From: Candidatus Krumholzibacteriota bacterium
GTDB lineage: Bacteria > Krumholzibacteriota > Krumholzibacteriia > LZORAL124-64-63
Assembly: GCA_022711765.1 (NCBI GenBank)
Contig: JAKLEB010000003.1
Span: forward strand, 124,001-188,000
Reading direction: 5' to 3'
Length of the DNA: 64,000 nt
The translations under genes were made by a program, and so were the position numbers. How positions within the stretch are numbered: position 1 is the stretch's first letter; every line of letters begins with the position of its first letter. Positions 8,716-17,683 of this stretch are shown here, one piece after another. A model generated the notes under the pieces. It had not been told where the DNA came from. It ran no database searches and was given only the letters and a program-made list of their open reading frames with translations.

Positions 8716-9921
8716 TCACGTCGCCACCCAGCGAGACACCGGCTCCAGGAGAAACTCCTCCACGGCGATGCCGTCGCCACCGACGATGAGCGTCCGCGCC
8801 GGCTCGAACGCAGCCGAGAATGCCGCGAGACCGGAAAGGACCTCCCGCTTGCGGCCGCTCTTGACCTCGATCGCCGTGACCGCGCGGCCGACCCGGACCA
8901 CGAAGTCCACCTCGCGGCTGCCCTCGCGCCAGTAGAAGACCTCGCACGCGCCGCCCGCGGCCGCGCCCGCGAGGTGGGCGCCGACGGCCGACTCCACCAG
9001 CCGCCCCCAGCGCTCGCGGTCGGCCGGCACGTTTGCGAACCCGGCGCCTTCCTGGGCACTCAGCAACGCGGTGTTGAGCACCTGGAGCTTGGGGCTCGAT
9101 GCCCGCCGCCGCACGGCGCTTCCCGCGTACTTCGGCAGTCCCGTCAACAGCCCGGCCGCCCCGAGCAGGTCCAGGTAGTGCGCGAGAGTGGTCGTGTTGC
9201 CCGCGTCGTGGAGCTGGCCGAGCATCTTGGTGTACGAGAGCACCTGGCCCGAGTACTGGCAACCCAGCTCGAGGAGTCGCCGCAGCAGTGCTGGCTTATC
9301 GACCCGGGTGAGCAGCAGCACGTCGCGGGCGATCGTGGTCTCGACGAGCGCGTCGAGGATGTAGCGCCGCCAGCGCTCCGGCTCGGCCGCGAGCGGCGCC
9401 GCGCCCGGATAACCGCCGAAGACCACGTACTGCTCGAGAGAGAAACCGAAGGCGGCCCGCATCTCGGCGAGTGCCCAGTGCGGCAGGTGGACGACCTCGA
9501 AACGCCCGGCGAGGCTCTCGGTGAGACCCTGCTGGACGAGCAGCGGCGCCGAGCCCAGCAGCACCACCTTCAGCTCGCGCCCTGCCCGCGAATCCTCGTC
9601 CCACAGCCGTTTCACCGACTCGGCCCAGCCGACGGCCTTCTGCACCTCGTCCAGCACCAGGAGCGCGCCCGCCGGCCCGGCTTCGAGGCGCGCCGCCTCC
9701 CACTGCATGGCGACCCAGTCGGGGCCCCGGAGCGTCGGCTCGTCGGCGCTGGCAAACCGCACCGGTACGCCGGCTGACTGGGCGACCTGCTGCACCAGCG
9801 TCGTCTTGCCGACCTGCCGCGCGCCGGTCACGACCTGGATGAACCGGCGCGGCTCGGCGAGGCGCCGGGCCAGCTCGGCGGCCTGCGGGCGGCGGAAGGG
9901 TCTTGCAACACTACTCATCAT
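8716..9921 (-). CDS. DUF4143 AAA+ ATPase
   Basis: 401 residues. N-terminal AAA domain with Walker A GARQVGKTT near residue 34 and Walker B ALLVLDEVQK near 86, then the DUF4143 C-terminal PDDEXK-like region (SREVDFVVRVGRAVTAIEVKSG). Such ATPases are common in genomes rich in mobile DNA; their physiological role is poorly known. Two adjacent ATGs (9921, 9918) can start it. The promoter and two operators sit directly on the start (see 9910-9957), and the predicted transcript begins at the ATG without a leader. Convergent with nothing; the next minus-strand gene is 108 bp downstream. Confidence 0.9.
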   Translation of the reverse strand: MMSSVARPFRRPQAAELARRLAEPRRFIQVVTGARQVGKTTLVQQVAQSAGVPVRFASADEPTLRGPDWVAMQWEAARLEAGPAGALLVLDEVQKAVGWAESVKRLWDEDSRAGRELKVVLLGSAPLLVQQGLTESLAGRFEVVHLPHWALAEMRAAFGFSLEQYVVFGGYPGAAPLAAEPERWRRYILDALVETTIARDVLLLTRVDKPALLRRLLELGCQYSGQVLSYTKMLGQLHDAGNTTTLAHYLDLLGAAGLLTGLPKYAGSAVRRRASSPKLQVLNTALLSAQEGAGFANVPADRERWGRLVESAVGAHLAGAAAGGACEVFYWREGSREVDFVVRVGRAVTAIEVKSGRKREVLSGLAAFSAAFEPARTLIVGGDGIAVEEFLLEPVSRWVAT

Positions 9922-9957
9922 GGTGAGTAGTTTTACTCAATACACTGAGTATGTCAA
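9910..9957 (-). promoter_or_regulatory. sigma70 promoter with two 22-bp-spaced operators for the DUF4143 gene
   Basis: On the minus strand: TTGACA (9957-9952), 16-nt spacer, TAAAAC (9935-9930), then 8 nt to ATG 9921. Two inverted repeats share the half-site TACTCA-N6-TGAGTA: 9934-9951 lies in the spacer, and 9912-9929 (extended to 9910-9931, ACTACTCA/TGAGTAGT) covers the -10 edge and start codon. Their centres are 22 bp apart, two helical turns. Binding of a dimer to both would block transcription, suggesting autoregulation. The regulator is not identified. Confidence 0.75.
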
Positions 9958-10176
9958 GTTTTCTCGGCAACAGTCGAAGGGTCCCGGCAGGTCTCAGCTA
10001 CACCTCGGGAATTCGCACCCGCGCCGAACCCATTCCGTCGGCATCGCCTGACATCGTAAGGATATCGCGCATCGCGTACACCGGCAGCGTGAGGCGCCCG
10101 AACTGGCCGCTGTCGCGCCGCCGGCCTACCATGAATGCCAGCACATGATGGTTCCGCCGCGTCGAAGGACAGACCC

Positions 10177-10653
10177 ATGCCCTCGTTCACGACGATTCTC
10201 GTTCCCGGCTCCAGGCCGCCCTACGATTCGTGGACCTTCGTGGTCGTTCCCGACGACCTCGTGGCCGGCCTCGGCTCCAAGCGACCACCGGTCCGGGGCA
10301 CGATCGCGGGCGTGAGGTTCCGGGGAACGGTGAGCCGCGGGGAGGGCGTGTACCGTATGCCCGTGCCGCGCGCCCTTCAGGTCGAGGCGAATATCGCGCG
10401 CGGCGATCGGGTCCGGGTAGTCATGGAGGCGGACCCGGAACCGCGCCCGGTCGAGATCCCGCCGGAGCTGGCGGACGTGCTCGCCGCCGACCCGGACCTC
10501 GCGAGACGCTTCGCGGACCTGCCGCCGGCGCACCGCCGGGCGTGGGCGGACCACGTCGCCGGCGCGAAGCGCGAGGAGACGCCCATCCGGCGGGCGGCGA
10601 AAGCGGCCGAGGGGATCCGCCGCAAGACGTTTCCGGGGGCGGGGTCGCGCTGA
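10177..10653 (+). CDS. YdeI/OmpD-associated, DUF1905-domain protein
   Basis: 158 residues from ATG 10177, preceded by GAAGGACAG. The N-terminal DUF1905 barrel (SWTFVVVPDDLVAGLGSKRPPVRGTI, YRMPVPRAL, GDRVRVVME) is followed by a C-terminal YdeI-like helical part (PDLARRFADLPPAHRRAWADHV, RRAAKAAEGIRRK). Family members are small cytoplasmic proteins; some were named for bacteriocin protection, but the biochemical role is unknown. Stand-alone gene, 255 bp from the divergent DUF4143 gene and followed by 284 bp in which I see no gene. Confidence 0.85.
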   Translation: MPSFTTILVPGSRPPYDSWTFVVVPDDLVAGLGSKRPPVRGTIAGVRFRGTVSRGEGVYRMPVPRALQVEANIARGDRVRVVMEADPEPRPVEIPPELADVLAADPDLARRFADLPPAHRRAWADHVAGAKREETPIRRAAKAAEGIRRKTFPGAGSR

Positions 10654-10937
10654 GACGACGGTCTTGCGGGGGCTGGCGTGGCCGTAATTGTAGCGATCTT
10701 TTGTCGTCTTATCAGTCTATTATCACTTAACTTCGCGGTACTTTGGAGAGGGGGGCCCAGCGGTCACCGCCGGGAGATCGAGGAGCTCGACGAAAGACAG
10801 CGAGCGCCCGGTAGTCGTGAATGTGGATGATATTCATTCACGCCGCGAATGATCAGGCGGATCATCTTCCGTGCGCGGCGTACGCGATACGCTGTTTCTT
10901 TAGCCGCGCGCGGGTCGTGCAGCCGGCGCCCGCAGCA

Positions 10938-12650
10938 TCACTTCACGACCAGCAGCTTCCGCGCCGCCTGCGCCTCCCCCGCGCTCAGCCGGCAGACGTA
11001 CACGCCGCTGGGTAGCGACCGGTCGTCGAACCGCGCCTCGTGGGACCCCGCCGGCTGCTCGCTCGCGACCAGCGTCGCGATCTTCCGCCCGCGCAGGTCG
11101 AAGACCGCGAGGGTGACGAAGGCGTCGCGGGGAACCTCGTAGCGGATCGTAGTGCTCGCATTGAACGGGTTCGGGTCGGCGCCCAGGAGGACGAGCGAGG
11201 CCGGGTGCGTCTCGTCGGCCGCGGTGACGCCCAGGGTCTTGCGGCCGTAGTAGACGTCCTGTTCGCCGTTGAACGTGGCCGCCCAGGCCAGGCGGAAGCC
11301 CGCGTCGTCGGAGACCATGTGGAAGTAGTCGCCCAGCTTGTCCTGGTTCGGATAGCCGAGCTGCGGGTCGAACGCGTCCGACAGCCGCTCGTTCGTGGAC
11401 CAGGTCGCGCCGCCGTCCTCGGAATACGAGTAGTAGAGGGACGACAGGTAGGTGCCCGGATGGTCGCGCGTGTCGAGCCAGACGGCGTCGATTCGCCCGG
11501 AGGGGCTGGTCGACATCGTCCCGAACCACTGCCAGGCGCTGCCCGGGTCGTCGTTCACGCGGACCGGCGGGCTCCAGGTGACCCCGGCATCGGTACTGCG
11601 GGAGACCATCACGTCCAGCGGGTCGGACCCCGGCGGGTCGACCGAGCAGAGCACGCAGACCGTGTGGCCCTGGGGACTCGCGCTGGGAAGGGTGGCGATG
11701 CCCGCCTGGCCGAGCAGACCCCCGGGATTGGGGCCGCCGAACGATGCGATTGAGCCGCCGAGGTTGACGATGGTCGACGAATCCCAGACGATCGCCTGCC
11801 CGGCATAGCGGGCGTTCAACGAGCGCGCCACGACGAAGTCGTCATTGTACGCTCCGACCACGTAGAGCGTGCCGCTCGGGTTGAAGCCGCTGCCGGGCAC
11901 CACGGCGAGCGAGCCCCAGTACGGCTCGTCGGGGATCGTGATGCAGGGTTGGTACGAGTCGCCGCCGTCCGTGGACCGCGTGAAGAAGCCGGGGTAGCAG
12001 CTGCTGTAGAAGCTGGTCCAGTAGGCGTAGATGTGACCGTCGCCGGCGCCGCCGGTCTTGTCGATCACCATCCACTGCTTGTCGCCGCCGTGGGCCGACG
12101 TGCCGGCGTCCCAGGGGATGCCGGCCGAGGGGGAACGGAAGACGTCGCAGAGGTAGTCGTCGCCCTCGACCGTGAGGCTGTTGTAGTAGACCTGTCCCGC
12201 CGAGTCCGTATCCAGCACGGGATCGGAGCGGAAGACGCCCGGCTCGATCACGCCGGGGAACGTCCAGGTCTGGCCGCCGTCGGTGGTGTAGGCGTAGCCC
12301 GCCTGGCGGAAATTGCTCGCGACGGTGTCGAACTGCCGCCAGCCGATCACCATCTTATTCGGATTCGTGGGGTCGACGGCGATGGACGGCTCGTTGGCGG
12401 CGTCGCCCAGGATGTTCTGGCCGAGGGCGTCGACGTTGACCTGGACCACAGAGAACGAGTCCCGAGAGAAGCGGGTGGCGGGGGACCGCGGGTGGTCGGC
12501 GCGGGGGGAGGGGAGGTAGGGGTCGTCGGGGAGTTCGTTCTGGGACCTGGGCGGGTGCGGGGAGCGGTCCTGCGCGGGGGCGGGGAGGGAGAGCAAGGGG
12601 AGAAGGGCGCAGGGGAGCGTGAGGCGGCGGAGTCTTTGTAAACTGTTCAT
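10938..12650 (-). CDS. Secreted BNR/Asp-box (sialidase-fold) protein with FlgD-type C-terminal domain
   Basis: 570 residues from ATG 12650. A signal peptide (MNSLQRLRRLTLPCALLPLLSLPAPAQ) and a proline-rich low-complexity stretch precede a six-bladed-propeller-like domain. At least four Asp-box motifs are visible (TTDGGQTW, STDGGDSY, STDAGVTW, SEDGGATW). The C-terminal ~80 residues are a FlgD-like tail (DPNPFNASTTIRYEVP, VFDLRGRKIATLVASEQPAGSHEARF, PSGVYVCRL). Asp boxes mark the sialidase fold, but I do not see the catalytic arginine triad, so enzyme activity is not claimed. Extracellular or surface-attached. The frame extends to 12677, but the ATG at 12650 begins the signal peptide. Confidence 0.8.
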   Translation of the reverse strand: MNSLQRLRRLTLPCALLPLLSLPAPAQDRSPHPPRSQNELPDDPYLPSPRADHPRSPATRFSRDSFSVVQVNVDALGQNILGDAANEPSIAVDPTNPNKMVIGWRQFDTVASNFRQAGYAYTTDGGQTWTFPGVIEPGVFRSDPVLDTDSAGQVYYNSLTVEGDDYLCDVFRSPSAGIPWDAGTSAHGGDKQWMVIDKTGGAGDGHIYAYWTSFYSSCYPGFFTRSTDGGDSYQPCITIPDEPYWGSLAVVPGSGFNPSGTLYVVGAYNDDFVVARSLNARYAGQAIVWDSSTIVNLGGSIASFGGPNPGGLLGQAGIATLPSASPQGHTVCVLCSVDPPGSDPLDVMVSRSTDAGVTWSPPVRVNDDPGSAWQWFGTMSTSPSGRIDAVWLDTRDHPGTYLSSLYYSYSEDGGATWSTNERLSDAFDPQLGYPNQDKLGDYFHMVSDDAGFRLAWAATFNGEQDVYYGRKTLGVTAADETHPASLVLLGADPNPFNASTTIRYEVPRDAFVTLAVFDLRGRKIATLVASEQPAGSHEARFDDRSLPSGVYVCRLSAGEAQAARKLLVVK

Positions 12651-12801
12651 GCTACGATTTGACCATAATTCGGGCAAAAAGGCAATGGATTGTACCAGAA
12701 CTCATGGGTCCACTTCTTGCCGAGCATGAGACCTCGCGCGGAACGAGAGGCCTACACCATTACCGAGTGTCGGCGCGACTCACGAATCACCTGAGTTTCA
12801 T

Positions 12802-14265
12802 CTAAACCATTGCCTCCAAAGCGCCAAGCACGTCGACCAAGGCCTCTGTGTCCTGCCGACAGTATACGCGCAGGTCCTCGAGCACCTTCGATTTGACCGA
12901 AACGTCAACTCCTCCGAATACTGCTCGCTGATACTCCCGCATCGCCGCTCCACCGTCCCCGATCGCTAGATCCGCGTAGGTCTTCCCCACGATCGCCGGC
13001 AATACATCCTTCAGTGAGCAGCTACCTCGCTGCTCAGGGTGGTAGTACCAGAACTTGGAGAACGGGACGAGAAGGTCGACGAAGCGTGCCTCCAGACCAA
13101 GAAGGAAGTCTGCTTCATCAGGGAGGAAGGCCGCGAGGTCCCGCAAGACGCCTTTCTCGAAAACCGCGTTGAATGCGACGATCTGACCGTCCGGACCGAT
13201 CACTTTGAGCGCGGAAACCAGTGTCCGCCTCGGATCCTCGGCTTTGTCCGCCAGTAACTCGTGGTGAACGGGTTCGGCACCGCGGCCGGCAATGACGTGC
13301 AACGAGAACTGGAAAGGTACCTGTTGAAACGGTCGAGTCCCGTCGAACACGGGAATCGCCGGATTCATGGTCTCGAAATCGAGGCAGTACAGTGGGTAGA
13401 CGAGGCCTGACAACCAATCTTGGATCGCAGCCACCGAGATCTGCGGTAGCCCGGAGCGGACCGCCACCTGCTGGACAAGCTGCGTGTCGTTGAGATCGCC
13501 CTCTGGTACGTCCGCAAGGCTCAAGACACCATTCTCGATCAACTTGAACGCCTTCGCCTTCCTAATCCGGTACAAGCGCAGGACGTTCTGGTCTGGAAGG
13601 AACGACGAGCAGGACTTCCACAGATCGCAGTCGTACGGCTGAGAGCAGTGCAACCCAATTGGCGTTGCGGGTCGATCGCCCGAGATCGCTTCCACCATTG
13701 TTCTGACCCGTGCCGGAACCGCAGATTGGAATTCTCGGACTCGAGTCGTGATGTCCTCGGCGTGAAACAGGCCTTCTGGATCGATCCCTCCATACCGAAC
13801 GTAGGTGTTGTCTATATGCATCAAGAAGAGGCGGTCCAACTGGACCCCGGACCCTTCAAGTATGTATGCCTGGAACGCGACGTCCTCGATATGCTCGTCC
13901 TTGACGGCTGTCGTACTCTTGACCTCGTACAGATCCCATGAGCCTTCAGAGGAAGGCACCAGAACGTCGACTCGGCAATAGCAGCCATCCCACAGGTAGC
14001 TCGCCTCGAAGATCGGGTTCCGCTCGCGCATCAACTCGCGAGTGGCATCCACGGTCGACTGTAGATCCTTGCTCCATGGGACTTCGACGCCGTGGGGATA
14101 GAGCGCCTTGGCGAGGTCGCCGACCGCATGTCCCGTGTCGAAGATGGCCTGCTTGGCCGCATCAGGTTCCGGGACCGCCTCTCGATCGTTGTAGTGGGTC
14201 CACAGGAGCTTCGGGCATTGGAGTCCGGCGAGATACTCGGACTTCGAGATCACGGTCTTCGCCAT
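12802..14265 (-). CDS. Cas4-like PD-(D/E)XK / DUF2779 nuclease
   Basis: 487 residues from ATG 14265. The N-terminal half is Cas4/RecB-nuclease-like: ISKSEYLAGLQCPKLLW with Cys17, a RVDVLVP...WDLYEVKST catalytic stretch (D...ExK), and CSQPYDCDLWKSC near residue 205. Those three cysteines and Cys17 can bind a 4Fe-4S cluster. The C-terminal half is DUF2779, whose YCLDFETMNPAIP motif resembles the first acidic motif of DEDD/RNase H-fold exonucleases (VAFNAVFEKGVL and DTEALV follow). Predicted to be a nuclease with two active centres. It lies 19 nt after the PDDEXK gene and is the last gene of a three-gene unit. The start at 14265 is chosen because the family motif begins there. Confidence 0.8.
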   Translation of the reverse strand: MAKTVISKSEYLAGLQCPKLLWTHYNDREAVPEPDAAKQAIFDTGHAVGDLAKALYPHGVEVPWSKDLQSTVDATRELMRERNPIFEASYLWDGCYCRVDVLVPSSEGSWDLYEVKSTTAVKDEHIEDVAFQAYILEGSGVQLDRLFLMHIDNTYVRYGGIDPEGLFHAEDITTRVREFQSAVPARVRTMVEAISGDRPATPIGLHCSQPYDCDLWKSCSSFLPDQNVLRLYRIRKAKAFKLIENGVLSLADVPEGDLNDTQLVQQVAVRSGLPQISVAAIQDWLSGLVYPLYCLDFETMNPAIPVFDGTRPFQQVPFQFSLHVIAGRGAEPVHHELLADKAEDPRRTLVSALKVIGPDGQIVAFNAVFEKGVLRDLAAFLPDEADFLLGLEARFVDLLVPFSKFWYYHPEQRGSCSLKDVLPAIVGKTYADLAIGDGGAAMREYQRAVFGGVDVSVKSKVLEDLRVYCRQDTEALVDVLGALEAMV

Positions 14266-14284
14266 GGCAGTCCCCAGTCGGTGG

Positions 14285-15463
14285 CTAGCTGCGAATATCC
14301 CCACTTAAAGCCGGCTCGAGGTGACGCTGCAGCTCGGTAGCCATTTCAAGTGCAGCGGCAAAGTTCACTCGATAGCTCACTTCGGCTTCGTCCCAGGATC
14401 GTCCCCAAAGCAGAGGCTCACCGCTGTGCTTCTGCCGCGAGAGCGAGCAGTACGCCGTACCGGAGCCAGTCTTCGGGCGGTTGAAGCGCCAGCTGCTCGC
14501 GATCTCGGGCCTCTTGGCGAATTCCTCAACCGCGGGGATGAGGTTGCTCTCCATGTATCTCCTCATTGCCGGACTTACGGGCTTCTTCTCCGATTGGCTT
14601 TTCCAGCCCGATTCCAGCTGGACCTTGACCGTGCGGCCCTGGAACTGAATTCCCCAGTCGAACTCGTGCGCTCCCGCCAGGACGGTCTTGAGAACCTTCG
14701 GCTGCTTTATATCGAGGAGAGCCGTTCCCCGCGTCTCGCCGATGATGACGAGTGCGTCGTCAGGGGCGATTCTTCGTGCAATCTCGGTTACGTAGAGTCG
14801 TTGCAGCACCGTTTCGAGCTGCATGTTCCGAACGTACTGGCAGTCATCGTCTGCGAGCGGTGACATCTCCAACTTGTCGGCAAGCGATCGGCCTCCGTCT
14901 TGAAATACGTTCGCGAACCGGTCAGGGGCCGCACAGAACGCCTCTACGATGTTAGTGAGCCGAGCTAGCGACCTGACGTAAGCCGTGACGATCGTGGAGT
15001 CTTCCGTCCCGTCGTCAGGCGAATCCAGCGCCTCCGACAATCGCCTGACGAAATCGCGATAAGAGAGTTCGATCCAACCATCGGCCCTGGGTTGTTCCCG
15101 GACGAGGGTAAGCAAGACTTTCACAGGTGTCCGGCCGCCGAGAAGCTCCGTGCCTATCGGATTCGCCACAATCGCGTTGTATCGTTCCAGTTGATCGGAT
15201 CCCTGAGACGACTTGATCTTATTCTCGATGAAGATCACCGACGTTTCAGTCTCCAAGACGACATCGATATGATTCCATTCCGTGTGCGAGCGAATCGGAC
15301 CGCGCAATGCGCTTGCCGAGGATCGGCTCAGCGTCGCAAGTAGCTGGTGCTTTCGTTCAAGCGAAATCGCCTCGCAATCCTGAGAGAAGATCCATGCGAT
15401 CATCTGCGAATGCATGCGTTCCATCCTCGCAATCGATACAGCTTCGAAGAACGACGTCTTCAT
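14285..15463 (-). CDS. PD-(D/E)XK superfamily nuclease (PDDEXK_4-like)
   Basis: 392 residues from ATG 15463, preceded by GAGGGGAGCATTCG. The N-terminal part FFEAVSIARMERMHSQMIAW and the core HIDVVLE...SVIFIENKIKSSQ...QLERY match PD-(D/E)XK nucleases of the PDDEXK_4 type, with Asp in HIDVV and Glu-Asn-Lys in IENK as the likely metal and catalytic residues. The C-terminal ~200 residues have no family I can name. It lies 51 nt after the tandem AAA+ gene and 19 nt before the DUF2779 nuclease, same strand, so probably co-transcribed. Family members occur in defence contexts. Confidence 0.75.
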   Translation of the reverse strand: MKTSFFEAVSIARMERMHSQMIAWIFSQDCEAISLERKHQLLATLSRSSASALRGPIRSHTEWNHIDVVLETETSVIFIENKIKSSQGSDQLERYNAIVANPIGTELLGGRTPVKVLLTLVREQPRADGWIELSYRDFVRRLSEALDSPDDGTEDSTIVTAYVRSLARLTNIVEAFCAAPDRFANVFQDGGRSLADKLEMSPLADDDCQYVRNMQLETVLQRLYVTEIARRIAPDDALVIIGETRGTALLDIKQPKVLKTVLAGAHEFDWGIQFQGRTVKVQLESGWKSQSEKKPVSPAMRRYMESNLIPAVEEFAKRPEIASSWRFNRPKTGSGTAYCSLSRQKHSGEPLLWGRSWDEAEVSYRVNFAAALEMATELQRHLEPALSGDIRS

Positions 15464-15514
15464 CGAATGCTCCCCTCGATCGAGGTTGTGAACTCGCAAC
15501 TCTCCAGATCCTGG

Positions 15515-17683
15515 CTAGAAAAATCCAACTCGCTGGATCGCATGCGTCGAACGATCCCGAACGTCGTCCAGAAGCGCGTCAACGAGTTCGCTCAACTCAA
15601 GCTCTCCGTCCACAAAAACGGCATGGTCCCTGACCCTTACCAGGTCAGCGACGGTGACGCCCGCGAGGGAACGCAGCCGATTCCACTCGCGCGCGCGCTG
15701 ACCGACTGGACCAAGCGGCCTCCAGACAACCTTCGCCGATTCTACCACCTGCTCTGGTTCAAGAGGATCGAACCGCACCACCCCGACAAAACGCCTCACG
15801 GCAGCAGGGTCGATATCCTCCCACCGGTTGGTCGTACCGAACAGGGTCGTCGCGGGCTGGTCCATCTGGGTCAACATCTCGTTCACCAGCGAAACCTCCC
15901 ACGATCTCTGTGCCTGGTTCCGCGAATGGAGCAGAGTGTCTATCTCGTCGATCACGAGGACGCTGTCGCCCATTCGTGCCTGATCGAACGCTTCCGCGAT
16001 CCGGCGCTCCGTGCCGCCGACATAGGGGTCAAGCAGGTCGCTCGCCCGCACGTCCACGATCGGCCGGCCTGAGAATTCGCCGAGGTGGCGAGCCAAGACG
16101 CTCTTTCCGGTCCCGGGGGATCCGTGGAACAATAGATTGAACGGCGGATTGTTCTGCTTGAATTCCGTCCGGCCTCCGCGTACGACGTACCGCGCCAACA
16201 TGGATTCAAGCTTATCCAAAGGGACGCTCGTGTTCAAGCCACCACGGATCAGAGAGACTTTCTTCGGCTCCGGCCTGGGCGATCTACCCGTGGTCAGCTC
16301 GACGCTCGAGCACAGGGCCTGACGGAATCGTTCCTTACAGCTATTCCGGTCGCTGCCGGCGATCGCGGCAGCGCGCGCGGCCGTGGCATATAGCGCTGGG
16401 CTGACGGCATACTCCTTCGCGATATCTCGAACTGCACAGTGGTCGAAGTGCCGCTTGATCCTGAAGCGGCGCAGGACTCGGTCGAGTGCATGTTCGCGCG
16501 CCTGCCGTCCGGGAACCGGCACGCGAAGGCTGTAGCTGAAGCGTCGTTTCACCGCTGGCTCGATTTCGTCGGTCTCGTTGGCGACCCAAATGCAGCGGAT
16601 CCCGGGACGTTCCAGAATATCGTTGAGCCAGGCCTTGTCCGCGGCGTCTCCACTCGCGATCCAGGATTGGCCCGTTCCGAGGACATGATCGGCCTCATCG
16701 AACAGAAGTATCCGACCAGGAACTCCGGTAGATACGTTCCAGCACGCTTCGACGGCTGCTCGCCGAGTACCTGGAGAAGCACCGGCTCGGCCGAGAACCT
16801 CCAGTCCGTCCGCGCCCACCATATGGACAAGTCCTCGCGCCAGTGTCGTCTTACCGGTACCGGGAGGGCCGTAGAGCAGAACATGCACCGGTCGCTCACT
16901 TCGCGAACCAAGCAGACGCGCCAGCATCTCGATTTCACGATCCGCGACGCCGAGAAGCCGTGGATCGATATCGGGCTTGGGAACCGGCCCCCACAGATCC
17001 TGGAGGCGCACGGAGACCGACGGATCGGCGAACAGCTGGATGTACTCGGAGCTGATCGTCAACCACGCACCGCGCACGTCGAGGATTCCCATCTGGCGGA
17101 GCTTGCCGTTGAGGACGGCACTCATCTGCTCGTGGGTCATGGCGAGGGCTGTCAGCAGATACCCACGGCCGGACGGTCGATCGCATTCCAGGTGCCGATC
17201 GAAGTACTCCTCGACTCTCGGCCAGGAGGACATGCAGGACAAGAAGTAGGCGAGATGGTATTCGTCGTTCGACAACCCAAATGTCTTACCGACGGTATGG
17301 AGAGTGCTGACCGCACTTGCGGGTCCTCCGTCCGTGATCACGGAATCCAGCCGGGCGATGATCCGTTCAACTACGTACGCGTGAGACGACGACCCCGGCA
17401 GGCCGATCGCTGCCATGACCGCAGAGTAGCCATCTACCGCAATCGGGTGCGGGCCGTCGCACTGTGCGCAGTCTTGGTCCGGCAAGCCCAGTTCACTGCA
17501 GAACGACGCCGACGGTAGACCTAGCACCCAGGCCGCAAACTCGACCGATTCGCGGTCCAGGCATCCGTAGCGGCAGATAATCCGCCGAATCCAGAGGGCT
17601 GCTTGGGACTGCAGATAGACGTCGCTCGCCCCCGGGACGGGTAGACCCGTGGCGCTCCGATTTCGCGATCCGTGAAAGCCCAT
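15515..17683 (-). CDS. Tandem AAA+ ATPase (Cdc48-like fused ATPase)
   Basis: 722 residues from ATG 17683. An N-terminal helical regulatory region (about 1-240; FGLSNDEYHLAYFLSC) is followed by two AAA+ modules. Module 1 has Walker A GPPGTGKT at 272-279 and Walker B ILLFDEAD ending at 332. Module 2 has GSPGTGKS at 521-528 and VLVIDEID ending at 582; the first is followed by a VANETDEI sensor stretch and the second by FGTTNR and an arginine-rich VRRFVG segment. Such proteins remodel or unfold protein or nucleoprotein substrates. It heads a unit with two nucleases, so it may be the energy-using or sensing part of a defence or DNA-processing complex. A TTG at 17701 is an alternative start; the ATG after GGAGATTGGGGGTGGT is preferred. 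Confidence 0.8.
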   Translation of the reverse strand: MGFHGSRNRSATGLPVPGASDVYLQSQAALWIRRIICRYGCLDRESVEFAAWVLGLPSASFCSELGLPDQDCAQCDGPHPIAVDGYSAVMAAIGLPGSSSHAYVVERIIARLDSVITDGGPASAVSTLHTVGKTFGLSNDEYHLAYFLSCMSSWPRVEEYFDRHLECDRPSGRGYLLTALAMTHEQMSAVLNGKLRQMGILDVRGAWLTISSEYIQLFADPSVSVRLQDLWGPVPKPDIDPRLLGVADREIEMLARLLGSRSERPVHVLLYGPPGTGKTTLARGLVHMVGADGLEVLGRAGASPGTRRAAVEACWNVSTGVPGRILLFDEADHVLGTGQSWIASGDAADKAWLNDILERPGIRCIWVANETDEIEPAVKRRFSYSLRVPVPGRQAREHALDRVLRRFRIKRHFDHCAVRDIAKEYAVSPALYATAARAAAIAGSDRNSCKERFRQALCSSVELTTGRSPRPEPKKVSLIRGGLNTSVPLDKLESMLARYVVRGGRTEFKQNNPPFNLLFHGSPGTGKSVLARHLGEFSGRPIVDVRASDLLDPYVGGTERRIAEAFDQARMGDSVLVIDEIDTLLHSRNQAQRSWEVSLVNEMLTQMDQPATTLFGTTNRWEDIDPAAVRRFVGVVRFDPLEPEQVVESAKVVWRPLGPVGQRAREWNRLRSLAGVTVADLVRVRDHAVFVDGELELSELVDALLDDVRDRSTHAIQRVGFF

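Noticed and set aside
9990-10145. Short minus-strand frame (about 45 codons) upstream of the YdeI-like gene
   Set aside because: No family match, no ribosome site, and too short to distinguish from chance in GC-rich DNA.
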